Shown here: piece after piece, positions 52,901-60,527 of the stretch
Layout: each line of letters begins with the position of its first letter
Position numbering within the stretch: position 1 is the first letter of the stretch
Assembly: GCA_025454925.1 (NCBI GenBank)
Contig: JALONM010000006.1
Span: 89,050 to 153,049, forward strand
Length of the DNA stretch: 64,000 bases
Direction of reading: 5' to 3'
Source of the DNA: Cytophagaceae bacterium
GTDB lineage: Bacteria > Bacteroidota > Bacteroidia > Cytophagales > Cytophagaceae
The notes under the pieces: generated by a model
What the model was told of the DNA's origin: nothing
What the model saw: only the letters and a program-made list of their open reading frames with translations
The model's database searches: none
Program-made: the position numbers and the translations under genes

Positions 52901-53206
52901 TATCCGGATGGCGTGAACACCAATTTGATCGATGGATTCAGGCATTTCTTTTTTATGCGAATCCGGATGGAATTTACCTTCATGGTGGTGGTCTTCATGA
53001 TGCAGGTGTTCCAGGGCTTCGGTATCATAGAATAAGTAGGTAAACAATTGGTCTCCCGCAAAAAATTTACCTCCAGGAATATCGGCACGGTATTTCACCT
53101 CTGCAGGCCATTGACCTTTATTTTCAATAAAGGAGATCTGACTGAAGACGCTACATGAGAGGCATGTAAGCGAAAGGTAAAAAATAAGTTTACTACGTAC
53201 GTTCAT
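49961..53206 (-). CDS. Large surface protein with SBBP/propeller repeats, PKD domains and gliding-motility C-terminal domain
   Basis: A 1081-residue secreted protein. A signal peptide (1-22) precedes the FIENKGQWPAEVKYRADI segment typical of the DUF7948/SBBP architecture. Beta-propeller (SBBP-like) repeats cover about 260-760 (GTYLGGSGNDGVQ, STYLGGTSEDVLYSIALD). PKD domains follow (SFEWDFGDGSTFLGANPG, ending GNYTIRL; YNWIFGDGS). The last about 85 residues are a T9SS type B (gliding-motility-associated) C-terminal domain: FFPNLITPNQDKKNDVY ... LEIYNRWGDRVYQ. It probably sits on the cell surface as an adhesin or matrix protein. The exact ligand is unknown. Confidence 0.88.
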   Translation of the reverse strand: MNVRSKLIFYLSLTCLSCSVFSQISFIENKGQWPAEVKYRADIPGGKFFAGDQLFTYLFYDTEALEHLHHEDHHHEGKFHPDSHKKEMPESIDQIGVHAIRIKPLNAQAKSITPEQVKQEVFHFISGQDTQQWAKNARAYRGLNYLDMYPNIDLKWYESAGSLKYEFVVKPGANPQHIQLLYEGVNHMYIHNGSLIIETSVNTIHELPPYVYQEIDGKTVPIGCKYVLKDNILSFEILDRYNKKHPLIIDPQLIFSTYSGSVADNWGNTATYDDQGNMYSGGTVFSAGFPITVGMDPYNGGSNFYGLDIGIMKFSPDGKNLIYGTYVGGSQADVPYSLIVDKNNQLVIAGTTSSFDFPVSANGYSRFFNGGTSVSPMGGISFINGSDFFICKLNASGFFASGTYLGGSGNDGVQVRTDVLCKNYGDQLRGEVIVDTSGNVYMASSTLSNNFPLSPNGSAYQTLRAGGRDGCVFKLSSDLSTLLWSTYLGGTSEDVLYSIALDSANGVYVCGGSTSSNITISPGAYSSSYAGNIDAYVAHLSPDGSVLQHATFLGNSSYNQGYFVQLDQDQQVYILGQTFGIYPVIGQVYSNANSGQFIHCLDPTLSSTIFSTVIGTVGSQRPNISPTAFLVNDCGNIFLSGWGGALNNTSSNFIGSSTFTMPVTSDAVRNTSDGSDFYIMVLSKNAASLLYATYFGAFAPSDPQDHVDGGTSRFDKKGIIYEAVCAGCRGSDLFPTTPGAYSTFNGSSNCNNASFKFDLTNLEADFDIEISKSCQNTQVTFINKSQGGRSFEWDFGDGSTFLGANPGAHTYSASGNYTIRLIATDLTTCIGKDTAFQSFFLPPILPISITTKDTSLCLGDSVRLLTVFDNSYTYDWKPNTFISATNIHNPLVWPSKNSIYTITVRDTNDCEASRQVRVKVVDVQRGINVETEADCEGRFFGNLQNNTIGVAYNWIFGDGSVLEKGGNLERHEYPRPGTYTAILKAENDGCAFTDSATFTFAPVFFPNLITPNQDKKNDVYEIKGITKNWKLEIYNRWGDRVYQNNSYDNTWDGTSLSDGIYFYLITSPNDTKCKGWVQLLR

Positions 53207-53436
53207 TGTTTATATTACTATCCGTTGCGGTTCCTAATGTAAACTTTTCATTAACTAAGAAGTTTAGTCTGATTAAAAGTTAACGTATAAATTCCAGAAA
53301 TGATGCAAGTATTTAAATTTCCGTATGAATCTGATGAATATTTTTAGTTTGTACTCTGCTAATTCCTGTTGAAATGTGTATTATTGGTAGTTGTTAGAAT
53401 TCAATGTATGATTTTTAAAACCTAAATAGATATACA

Positions 53437-53955
53437 ATGCTAGAGAATTTATTAAACCTCGTAAAAGAAACCGGAAGCGATTACGTAAACAGCGATAATG
53501 GTTTAGATAACAAACATTCGGACGAAGCTATGAAAATGGCAAGTTCATCGATCATGGATGTTTTGGGGCAGCAACTGAACGGAGGCAATGCGCAAAATGT
53601 AATGAGTCTGTTGTCGGGAAATACGAACACCCAAGGAAATCCTGTTGTGAATATGATCATTCAGCAACTATCGGGCAACATCATGCAAAAATTCGGAATC
53701 GGCTCTGCACAAGCCAGCGGAATTGCCACCACGTTAATTCCAATGGTGCTTAATCAGTTTATCAAAAAGACCAACGACCCCAACGATTCTAGTTTCGACT
53801 TGCAAAGCATCGCGGGTACTTTGTTGAATCAGGGAGGCCAGGGTGGCGGAATGAATGTTTCCAGTTTAATGAATTTGATCGGAGGAAATAACTCTGGAAA
53901 TAACAATTCTAATCCTGGTGGAGACTTATTAAACAGCATTACGAAATTGTTTTAA
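53437..53955 (+). CDS. DUF937-like small protein
   Basis: A 172-residue protein with no signal peptide. Its alternating amphipathic helices (MLENLLNLVKETGS, SSIMDVLGQQLNGGN, VVNMIIQQLSGNIMQKFGI) and Gly/Asn-rich C-terminus (GGNNSGNNNSNPGGDLLN) match the DUF937/YidB-like group of unknown function. It has a 230-bp AT-rich upstream region and is followed at 20 bp by a family B repeat. Confidence 0.75.
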   Translation: MLENLLNLVKETGSDYVNSDNGLDNKHSDEAMKMASSSIMDVLGQQLNGGNAQNVMSLLSGNTNTQGNPVVNMIIQQLSGNIMQKFGIGSAQASGIATTLIPMVLNQFIKKTNDPNDSSFDLQSIAGTLLNQGGQGGGMNVSSLMNLIGGNNSGNNNSNPGGDLLNSITKLF

Positions 53956-53974
53956 GTAAATAAAAGTTTCCATG

Positions 53975-54076
53975 TTCAACCGGCTTTTCTCCATAGAAGC
54001 GAAGCGCACTATGGAGAAAGCTCATGGATCGCAGATCCATGGCCGGTAATCCCGACTTAGAAAATCATGGGCTTAG
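53975..54076 (+). repeat. Truncated family B element
   Basis: TTCAA (53975-53979) is followed by CCGGCTTTTCTCCATAG and about 97 bp nearly identical to the intact copies, through the CATGGATC/GATCCATG hairpin and the GGGCTTAG segment. It then diverges abruptly. The distal half and second direct repeat are absent. Confidence 0.85.
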
Positions 54077-54112
54077 GAGGTCTTTTTTATTGCTATGAAA
54101 GAATTGATGGCT

Positions 54113-54150
54113 GAGATGTTGAATCCGGTTTTTTCGATGGAAATTCCTAT
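54113..54150 (+). repeat. Second degenerate family B end
   Basis: GTTGAATCCGGTTTTTTC followed by CCTATGGTGAGAA resembles the terminal hairpin of family B and lies directly before repeat A5, the same arrangement as at 33241-33432. Confidence 0.4.
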
Positions 54151-54168
54151 GGTGAGAATCAGCATATG

Positions 54169-54262
54169 CTGCGGCCCTGATAGAGCGTAAAGCCCGCAGT
54201 AGTGGCGCTTGTAGCGCCACGACCACGAGGACTTGAAGCGATAGCAGGAAATGCCGCCCCGG
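54169..54262 (+). repeat. Family A structured repeat, copy A5
   Basis: CTGCGGCCCTGATAGAGCG starts the unit. AAAGCC and a hairpin GTGGCGC/GCGCCAC (54202-54208, 54214-54220) follow, then GACTTGAAGCGATAGCAGG and a terminal GCCGCCCCGG. It shares the core with A1-A4 but has a shorter 3' part, like A3. Confidence 0.75.
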
Positions 54263-54289
54263 AAAAAAACAAAAAAATAGTGTAAGTCA

Positions 54290-54475
54290 ACCTGAATTCG
54301 CCATAGAAATTCTTTCTAAGGAAAATCGATTCATACAATCAAGGGCTTATGAATTATCTTGCTAGAAGTCTTTCCTTTTGAAGCGTATGATTTTCTAGGT
54401 TAGGATTGCCGGCATGGATCTACGATTCAAAGCTAATTCATGGTACGTTACTGTTGTGGAGAGTAGCCGATAAAA
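54290..54475 (-). repeat. Degenerate family B element (minus orientation)
   Basis: Ordered remnants of family B are seen: CCATAGAAATTC, ATCAAGGGCTTATGAA, TATGATTTTCTAGGT, GGATTGCCGGCATGGATC and TGGAGAGTAGCCG. It differs from the intact copies at many positions, so this is an older insertion. Confidence 0.6.
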
Positions 54476-54492
54476 AAATAATACCATGCAAA

Positions 54493-54535
54493 TTTGTAAT
54501 AGTCCATTTAAATACTAACTTTGTGTACGTACACA
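54493..54535 (+). promoter_or_regulatory. Promoter with overlapping palindromic operator upstream of kdgK locus
   Basis: TTTG (54493-54496), 19 bp, then TAACTTTG (54516-54523) is an exact Bacteroidota promoter. The palindrome TGTGTACGTACACA (54522-54535) overlaps the end of the -7 element and covers the expected start site, a classic repressor position. The same 14-mer occurs at the kduI promoter (59680-59693). Confidence 0.75.
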
Positions 54536-55162
54536 TATGTGAAAAATGTGTTCTACAAATACCACAATGTTTATGATTCGGATTCAACGTTTGATCCGGC
54601 ATTGGGCTATTATTTCTATGCCATCACTTGCCGAGTTCATTCATCCGGATTGTAAATACGAAGGTTATAATTCGTAAATGGAATTAAATGTCGAATCCGG
54701 CATTATCATCTTTGACGTAACGGGACTAGGCAAAAGCTGGCTCCAAATCATGGGAGAAATTCAGTTGGGAGAATTTCTCAAAAAGTGATGTTACGTTAGC
54801 AACGGGCGGAGAGGTAGTTGGGACCCTCTCCGCTTCGTTATGTTATTCTTCTACCCTAGTAAATGGAGAAGAAGGCTTTTCATTAAAGGTTTTGTTCTTG
54901 GCAGTTTGAAAGAAACATAGGTGTCGCTGCATAAAAAAAGGAATTATCATTCAAGGAAAGTAATTCGGGTAAAATTACTTTTCGCTTCATTGCAGGCTTC
55001 GTGCAGGTAGGGTATTTTTACCAGCAAGCAAAAACTTGTTCGAATGTTTTGCATGGATTGAGGCTTCTTTCTTGAACTAATAGGAGTTTGAAAAACGGCA
55101 GCATGCAAACGCATTACTTAGTGATTGGAATAAGTACAACACGTAATTAAAATGCATTCAGG
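54536..55162 (+). other. Leader region before kdgK without a convincing gene
   Basis: Downstream of the operator-promoter are only very short frames: about 38 codons from GTG 54541, and about 36 codons beginning MELNVESGIIIF near 54679. A 9-bp GC hairpin GCGGAGAGG/CCTCTCCGC (54806-54814, 54825-54833) follows, then about 330 bp of AT-rich sequence to the kdgK ATG. It could be a long 5' leader, a short RNA ended at the hairpin, or the remains of a lost gene. Confidence 0.45.
54806..54833 (+). terminator. GC-rich hairpin in the kdgK leader
   Basis: A 9-bp perfect stem with a 10-nt loop is followed by TTCGTTATGTTATTC, which is T-rich but not a T run. It may be a weak terminator or attenuator. 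Confidence 0.45.
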
Positions 55163-56194
55163 ATGCTTTTAGGAGTAGGGGAAATAATGATGCGATTGTC
55201 GCCACCGGGTAACACCCGGGTGCAGCAGGCAAGAAGCATGGATATTCAGTATGGAGGCAGTGAATCCAACGTAATGAGTTTGTTGGCGCAATGGAATCAT
55301 TCCGTTTCTTTTTTTACCGCATTGCCAAATGCTCCATTAGGCATGTCGGCCAAGGCTTCCTTGCAAGTCTTTTCAGTGGACACATCACGCATCGTGTTTT
55401 CAGAAGGGCGCTTGGGCATATATTTTCTGGAAAAGGGAGCGGGCAACAGGCCATCGCAGGTATGGTACGATCGTCAGGATTCCTGCATGTCAAAAATATC
55501 CTTGTCCGACCTCGATTTTGAGTCCTTGTTAGCTTCGGTAACCCATTTGCATTGGTCTGGCATAACACCTGCCATATCTGCATCCGCAGCGGCATTCATG
55601 CAGGAATTGCTAAAGCAGGCCAGTGCTAAAAATATCCTAATCTCCGCCGATCTTAACTTTCGATCGAATCTATGGAAATATGGAAAATCACCTTCAGAAG
55701 TAATGCCGGCCTTGCTACAGCATTGTCATATATTGGTCGGTGGAGCGGCTGAATCTCAGAGCATGCTTGGTATTCAGGTACCTCTTCCTTCGGCAGATGC
55801 ACAAATGAACGAGGAAATACTCATGATGAGGGAAGTGTTTTCTCATTGGAAAGAGGCATTTTCTAATCTTCGTTGGATTGCTTCTACGATGCGCAGATCT
55901 CCTTCGGCTTCTCATAATTCTATTGGTGCCTGCTTGTGGACGAAGGCCGGATTTTATACTACTGAAGAATGGCAAATACCTGCCATCGTAGATCGGGTAG
56001 GCTCCGGAGATGCTTTCATGGCAGGATTCCTGCACGGTATCCTTCGATTTCCCGATCAACCTCAGCGCATACTTGATTGGGCGCTTGCTTCGGCAGCCTA
56101 TAAGCATAGTATGGAAGGTGATGTATGCATCGCCACCTTGGAAGAAATAGAACGAAGCATGCAAACAGGAAAATCAGTTCGAATCATTCGCTAA
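55163..56194 (+). CDS. kdgK: 2-keto-3-deoxygluconate kinase
   Basis: A PfkB/ribokinase-family sugar kinase, 343 residues, phosphorylating 2-keto-3-deoxygluconate (KDG) to KDPG. The N-terminal LGVGEIMMRLSPPGN and GGSESNVMSLLAQW substrate-binding segment and the C-terminal VDRVGSGDAFMAGF motif (catalytic Asp near 282) are present. The KDG assignment rests on the neighbours: eda starts 4 bp downstream and KduI/KduD follow in the same locus. It is cytosolic and probably expressed from the operator-promoter at 54.5 kb or a nearer one. Confidence 0.88.
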   Translation: MLLGVGEIMMRLSPPGNTRVQQARSMDIQYGGSESNVMSLLAQWNHSVSFFTALPNAPLGMSAKASLQVFSVDTSRIVFSEGRLGIYFLEKGAGNRPSQVWYDRQDSCMSKISLSDLDFESLLASVTHLHWSGITPAISASAAAFMQELLKQASAKNILISADLNFRSNLWKYGKSPSEVMPALLQHCHILVGGAAESQSMLGIQVPLPSADAQMNEEILMMREVFSHWKEAFSNLRWIASTMRRSPSASHNSIGACLWTKAGFYTTEEWQIPAIVDRVGSGDAFMAGFLHGILRFPDQPQRILDWALASAAYKHSMEGDVCIATLEEIERSMQTGKSVRIIR

Positions 56195-56198
56195 ACTA

Positions 56199-56870
56199 AT
56201 GGCCACTCATAAAAGATTTCAGGTTTATCAAACCATCTATCAGCAGCGGCTTATGCCGCTGTTCTATCATTCCGATATCGAAGTTTGTCGTCAGGTGGTA
56301 TTAGCTTCCTACCGGGCAGGGGCTCGTTTGTTTGAATTTACCAACCGTGGAGATTTTGCCTTGGAGGTATTTTCCCGCTTGAAGCGAGAGCTTGCAGCTC
56401 AGGCTCCTGAACTGATGCTGGGTGTTGGAAGTATTCACGATGCTCCCACCGCTGCGCTTTTTCTTTCGGCAGGCGCTGAATTCATCGTAACGCCATCACT
56501 CAAACCAGAGGTGATTGCCCTGTGCAATACCCGTAAGGTAGCCTGCCTTCCCGGTTGTGCGACTTTAACGGAAATTTCAGAAGCAGAAACTCAAGGCTGC
56601 GAAATTGTAAAATTATTTCCTGCCGATCTTTTAGGGCCTTCCTTTATTAAAGCCATCAAAGCACCTCAGCCATGGTCAAGTCTTATGCCTTCCGGAGGTG
56701 TGGAATTCAGCCAATCATCCGTACATACCTGGTTGGAAGCTGGTGCGGTTTGTTTGGGTATGGGATCGGCGCTGTTTCCTTCCGCCGCTATACAGGAGCA
56801 AGATTGGACGGGTATAGAACAGCGTGTGCGCACCATGCTAACTTGGATTCAGGAACAGAATCGGATTTAG
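56199..56870 (+). CDS. eda: KDPG aldolase (bifunctional 4-hydroxy-2-oxoglutarate aldolase type)
   Basis: A 223-residue class I aldolase cleaving KDPG to pyruvate and glyceraldehyde-3-phosphate. The catalytic Glu lies in LFEFTNRGDF and the Schiff-base Lys in EIVKLFPADLLGPSFIKA. Further family landmarks are GVGSIHDAPTAA, FIVTPSLKPEV and MPSGGVEF. It starts 4 bp after kdgK, so the two are cotranscribed and catalyse consecutive steps. The last step of the uronate pathway in this locus. Confidence 0.93.
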   Translation: MATHKRFQVYQTIYQQRLMPLFYHSDIEVCRQVVLASYRAGARLFEFTNRGDFALEVFSRLKRELAAQAPELMLGVGSIHDAPTAALFLSAGAEFIVTPSLKPEVIALCNTRKVACLPGCATLTEISEAETQGCEIVKLFPADLLGPSFIKAIKAPQPWSSLMPSGGVEFSQSSVHTWLEAGAVCLGMGSALFPSAAIQEQDWTGIEQRVRTMLTWIQEQNRI

Positions 56871-56919
56871 CGAATGCAAACATTATTTCATAAGAAATTC
56901 ATCATTAGAAAAGCGTCGT

Positions 56920-57672
56920 ATGGCATTTAGTTTACAAGGAAAAGTAGCCCTCATCACCGGAGGCGGAACCGGCCTGGGGTTTGGAATGGCTCGCTGCATG
57001 AAGGAAGCAGGAGCCACCGTCGTGATTACAGGCCGCAGAGAAGAGGTGCTCCAACAAGCTTGCCAGGAATTGGGTGAAGGGGTGTACTACCGCAGCATCG
57101 ATCTCAATCAAACAGAATTGCTTCCTGCCTTAGTGGATAGTATCGAAAATGAATGGGGCTCCATCGATATTTTGGTGAACAACGCAGGGATTAATAATAA
57201 AAAATCTTCGCTGGAAATGAGTGATGCAGAGTTCGATGCCATCATGAATACCAACGTGCGCAGCGTGTTTGCTCTTACGCGCGAAGTAGCAAGAGGCATG
57301 GTGCAGCGCCAGCGTGGTTCCATCATCATGATCTCTTCAATGTCGGCCCTGTATGGACTCGCCAATGTGGCGGCCTACGGAGCCTCTAAGTCTGCCATTG
57401 CAGGAATGACGCGTGTATTGGCCAGCGAATATTCGCCGAAAGGGGTGCGCATCAACTCCATAGCTCCTGGATTTATTGACACTCCTATGTTGCGCAAAGC
57501 CATCGATGGAGATCCGGATCGTAAGAATAAAATCCTAGGCCGTACACCGATGAATTGTTTTGGAACTCCCGATGACATTGGCTATGCAGCGGTGTACCTG
57601 GCCTCCGACGAAGCCCGATTCATTACAGGCACCATGTTGGTAGTAGACGGCGGAAATTCCATCGGATTTTAA
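56920..57672 (+). CDS. SDR oxidoreductase, probable DEH reductase or gluconate 5-dehydrogenase type
   Basis: A 250-residue short-chain dehydrogenase. The cofactor motif TGGGTGLGFG (14-23) is followed by VVITGRREE, where the Arg after beta2 favours NADP(H). NNAG and the catalytic Ser-Tyr-Lys (ISSMSALYG, YGASK) are present. In a uronate locus such enzymes can reduce DEH (4-deoxy-L-erythro-5-hexoseulose uronate) directly to KDG, as the alginate reductase A1-R does, or act as gluconate/fructuronate-type dehydrogenases. The choice between these is inference. It lies 49 bp after eda on the same strand. Confidence 0.8.
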   Translation: MAFSLQGKVALITGGGTGLGFGMARCMKEAGATVVITGRREEVLQQACQELGEGVYYRSIDLNQTELLPALVDSIENEWGSIDILVNNAGINNKKSSLEMSDAEFDAIMNTNVRSVFALTREVARGMVQRQRGSIIMISSMSALYGLANVAAYGASKSAIAGMTRVLASEYSPKGVRINSIAPGFIDTPMLRKAIDGDPDRKNKILGRTPMNCFGTPDDIGYAAVYLASDEARFITGTMLVVDGGNSIGF

Positions 57673-57735
57673 GTTCAAAACAAATCAACCAGGATTTCTC
57701 AAATTTTCCTGGCTCGCTTTTAAAACGAAAGTTGT

Positions 57736-59082
57736 ATGCTGAAAAAAGTAGGCTCCTACCGCTGGAGAATTTGTGCTTTGTTGTTTTTCGCCACTACCAT
57801 CAATTATGTCGATCGCAATGTGCTCTCCTTCATTCTGCTCAACGACGATTTTAAACGGGATATGCTTGGACTTGCTGCCGGCACGCCGCTTACCAATGCA
57901 CACCATGCTGATTTTAAAGAATGGATGGGGTATGTAGATTCAGCCTTTAAGTTTGCCTACGCCTTAGGATTTCTAATTACCGGTTGGTTTATCGATAAAG
58001 TGGGTGTATTTAAAGGCTATTCCATGGCATTGCTCGTTTGGGTGGGTTCCGCCTTATCGCATGGCTTGGTTAACAACATCAAAGGTCTTGGGCTGGTGCG
58101 CTTGTTTTTGGGAATAGGAGAGGCAGGTAATTTTCCTTCTGCTATAAAAACTGTCGCCGAATGGTTTCCAAAAAAAGAACGTTCACTGGCAACTGGAATT
58201 TTTAATGCCGGAGCCAATGTGGGAATCATAGCCACTGCATTTACAGTTCCCTGGATCGCTTCTGTGTATGGTTGGAGAGCGGCTTTCCTGCTGACCAGTT
58301 CACTGGGAATTATATTGTTTGTTTTATGGAGAATAACGTATAAAAGTCCGGCGGAACACCCTCGACTCAGCGAAGCAGAGCGCTCCTATATTCTGCAAGA
58401 CCAGGATGTTCAAAACGCTTCCACTAAATTGGCTTGGTCGAAGCTATTTCCTTTTTCTCAAACATGGGCATTTGCCGTCGGGAAATTTTTCACTGATTGT
58501 ATCTGGTGGTTTTATATTTTCTGGCTTCCTAGTTTTTTCGCTGAGAATGCACATTTTAAATTAAATCTTAAGCCTGATTTTCAATCCTGGCAAGATGTGC
58601 TTACGATCGGATTGCCTTTCCTTGTGATCTACATCGTTTCTGATTTAGGCAGTGTAGGATTCGGTTGGCTTTCTTCTTTTTTTCTGAAGAAAGGTTGGTC
58701 TTCCAATAAAGCTCGTAAAATTACTATGCTATGTTGTGCGTTGTTGGTGGTGCCTATCTTTTTTGCTTCACAAACCGAGAATCTTTGGGTGGCTGTTACC
58801 CTTATCGCTCTGGCAGCCGCAGCGCATCAGGGTTGGTCGGCCAATTTGTTTACCATGGTCTCCGATATGTTTCCCAAGCGAGCAGTGGCCTCTGTGGTAG
58901 GTATCGGGGGAATGTTTGGAGCACTGGGAGGAATGATTCTCGCAGCACTCTCTGGAATATTGATTAAACACATGGGGTATGTTCCATTATTTATATTGGC
59001 AGCCGGGAATTACCTGCTGGCTTTGTTGCTAATACATATTCTGGCTCCTGCATTACAGCCTGTGCAGGAATGGCAGGATTAG
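57736..59082 (+). CDS. MFS hexuronate transporter (ExuT/ACS family)
   Basis: A 448-residue inner-membrane symporter of the anion:cation symporter branch of the major facilitator superfamily, with about 12 helices. Landmarks are TTINYVDRNVLSFI in helix 1, GWFIDKVGVFKGY between helices 2 and 3, and FLGIGEAGNFPSAIKTVAEWFPKKERS, the ACS signature. Family members import hexuronates or related acids by proton symport. Here it should bring in uronate monomers such as DEH. It is 63 bp after the SDR gene; a small CCAGGA/TCCTGG hairpin lies in the gap. Confidence 0.88.
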   Translation: MLKKVGSYRWRICALLFFATTINYVDRNVLSFILLNDDFKRDMLGLAAGTPLTNAHHADFKEWMGYVDSAFKFAYALGFLITGWFIDKVGVFKGYSMALLVWVGSALSHGLVNNIKGLGLVRLFLGIGEAGNFPSAIKTVAEWFPKKERSLATGIFNAGANVGIIATAFTVPWIASVYGWRAAFLLTSSLGIILFVLWRITYKSPAEHPRLSEAERSYILQDQDVQNASTKLAWSKLFPFSQTWAFAVGKFFTDCIWWFYIFWLPSFFAENAHFKLNLKPDFQSWQDVLTIGLPFLVIYIVSDLGSVGFGWLSSFFLKKGWSSNKARKITMLCCALLVVPIFFASQTENLWVAVTLIALAAAAHQGWSANLFTMVSDMFPKRAVASVVGIGGMFGALGGMILAALSGILIKHMGYVPLFILAAGNYLLALLLIHILAPALQPVQEWQD

Positions 59083-59191
59083 AGGGCGAGGCAAGCCGTC
59101 CATCAAGGGAATGTAGAAATGGGACGGCGCCTCAAAAAATAGTGGCACACAAACAAACAGGAAAATGTATGTGCAAAGGAATGCGGCTATT

Positions 59192-59584
59192 CTATGGCTC
59201 CAAGGTGTATGTTACCGATTGATATCCGCCTGATATATACGCTTCATGTTTTTGTCTTTTGTAAAATTGTAAAGATGGATCAGTACTCGATGATTCCACT
59301 GTACTTTCAATACTGCCCTGGTGAATAATTCCCTCCACATGTAAATAGGGATTGATATGGTTTTCTGTTGTGAATTCCACAGATAAATCTTTGGTATTGT
59401 AAGAGCTTACCAGCTCATTGTTTGCATTTCGGTAGGTTACGGACTTCACCAGGGAAGAATTGTTGGCATTTACATGGTATAAAATGGTTTGCTTGGCTTT
59501 GATTTCTTCTAAAGGATCATCCTTACGTCTGCAGGCGATGAGCGATAGCGCAGAAAAAAAGAAAAGGACAGTCATTGTTTTCAT
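59192..59584 (-). CDS. Small hypothetical lipoprotein
   Basis: A 130-residue lipoprotein on the opposite strand to the uronate genes. The signal MKTMTVLFFFSALSLIAC ends in a lipobox with Cys near 18. The mature part is a small beta-rich domain with NANNSSLVKSVTYRNANNE, loosely similar to MmpS/lipocalin-like Bacteroidota lipoproteins. I do not recognise a family. It is convergent with the transporter gene and divergent from kduI, so it is not part of the operon. Confidence 0.65.
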   Translation of the reverse strand: MKTMTVLFFFSALSLIACRRKDDPLEEIKAKQTILYHVNANNSSLVKSVTYRNANNELVSSYNTKDLSVEFTTENHINPYLHVEGIIHQGSIESTVESSSTDPSLQFYKRQKHEAYISGGYQSVTYTLEP

Positions 59585-59673
59585 AATTCAGTTTGTCAAA
59601 ATGTGGTTCTTAATGATGAGAGTGCTTTGGGGAAAGTTTTGTTAACACATGCTGTAAAATAAAATTAAACCCA

Positions 59674-59694
59674 TATATTTGTGTACGTACACAA
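59674..59694 (+). promoter_or_regulatory. kduI promoter with palindromic operator
   Basis: TATATTTG (59674-59681) matches the -7 consensus. The palindrome TTGTGTACGTACACAA (59679-59694) overlaps it; its 14-bp core is identical to the one at 54522-54535. The -33 position (GCTG at 59651-59654) is poor. kduI starts 11-14 bp after the palindrome, so a bound protein would block initiation. The regulator is not in the window. Confidence 0.72.
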
Positions 59695-59704
59695 TTTTGA
59701 GATT

Positions 59705-60526
59705 ATGATGGAGACTCGCTATGCTTGCCATCCAGGAGATTTTAAGCATTACACCACAACAAAACTGCGCGATGAATTTCTGGTGCCAGGTATTTTTCAG
59801 GCCAATCAAATAAAGCTCGTTTACTCACATTTCGATCGATTCATTACTGGTGGAGCGCTGCCCTTCGATACCGATCTTACTCTTTCTACTTACCCTGAAC
59901 TTCGTGCCGATTATTTTCTCGAACGCCGCGAATTGGGAATCATAAACATTGGATCGCCTTCTTCGCTTCGTGTCGACGGGGTCGTGTACACTCTGGGTAC
60001 CAAAGAATGTTTATATGTTGGAAAAGGAATTAAAGAAGTCGTTTTTCTACAAGGACCCGGACGTTTCTTTTTATGTTCTGCTCCCGCCCATACACACTAT
60101 CCTGTGCAACAGTATCAACTCGCTTCGGCAGTGCCATTAAAAATGGGTACGGAAGAATCCTGCAATCAACGCACCATTTACAAACTGATACATGAGCAGG
60201 GAATTCAAAGTTGTCAACTCGTGATGGGTATGACCATTTTTGAAAAAGGCAGCACCTGGAATACCATGCCATGTCATAAACACGATCGCCGTATGGAAGT
60301 ATACTTGTATTTTGATTTGGCAGAAAACGATCGTGCGGTACACTTCATGGGAGAACCTTCCGAAACCCGGCATCTTATGGTCGCTAACGAAGAAGCCATC
60401 ATCAGTCCTCCCTGGTCGGTGCATTTTGGCACTGCTACCGGTGCCTATTCCTTCATTTGGGCCATGGCCGGTGAGAATAAAGATTATACGGATATGGACA
60501 AAATTGAAATAAAAGATTTACGATAG
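59705..60526 (+). CDS. kduI: 5-keto-4-deoxyuronate isomerase
   Basis: KduI is a zinc-dependent cupin isomerase converting 5-keto-4-deoxyuronate (DKI, same as DEH) to 2,5-diketo-3-deoxygluconate. From ATG 59705, or the next codon ATG 59708, it is about 273-274 residues, the family length; a GTG within the operator would be too far upstream. The metal site is in TMPCHKHDRRMEVYLYFDL (His-x-His and Glu), with the last His in ISPPWSVHFG. It starts just after the palindromic operator, and kduD begins one base after its stop, so the two form one unit. Confidence 0.95.
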   Translation: MMETRYACHPGDFKHYTTTKLRDEFLVPGIFQANQIKLVYSHFDRFITGGALPFDTDLTLSTYPELRADYFLERRELGIINIGSPSSLRVDGVVYTLGTKECLYVGKGIKEVVFLQGPGRFFLCSAPAHTHYPVQQYQLASAVPLKMGTEESCNQRTIYKLIHEQGIQSCQLVMGMTIFEKGSTWNTMPCHKHDRRMEVYLYFDLAENDRAVHFMGEPSETRHLMVANEEAIISPPWSVHFGTATGAYSFIWAMAGENKDYTDMDKIEIKDLR

Positions 60527-60527
60527 T

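Noticed and set aside
11180..54475. CRISPR array or phage-type direct repeats
   Set aside because: The repeats are kilobases apart, in both orientations and palindromic, without regular spacers or cas genes.
54541..54790. Two short frames (about 38 and 36 codons) after the first operator
   Set aside because: Both are too short, one lacks an ATG, and neither has a recognisable motif. They are described as leader sequence instead.
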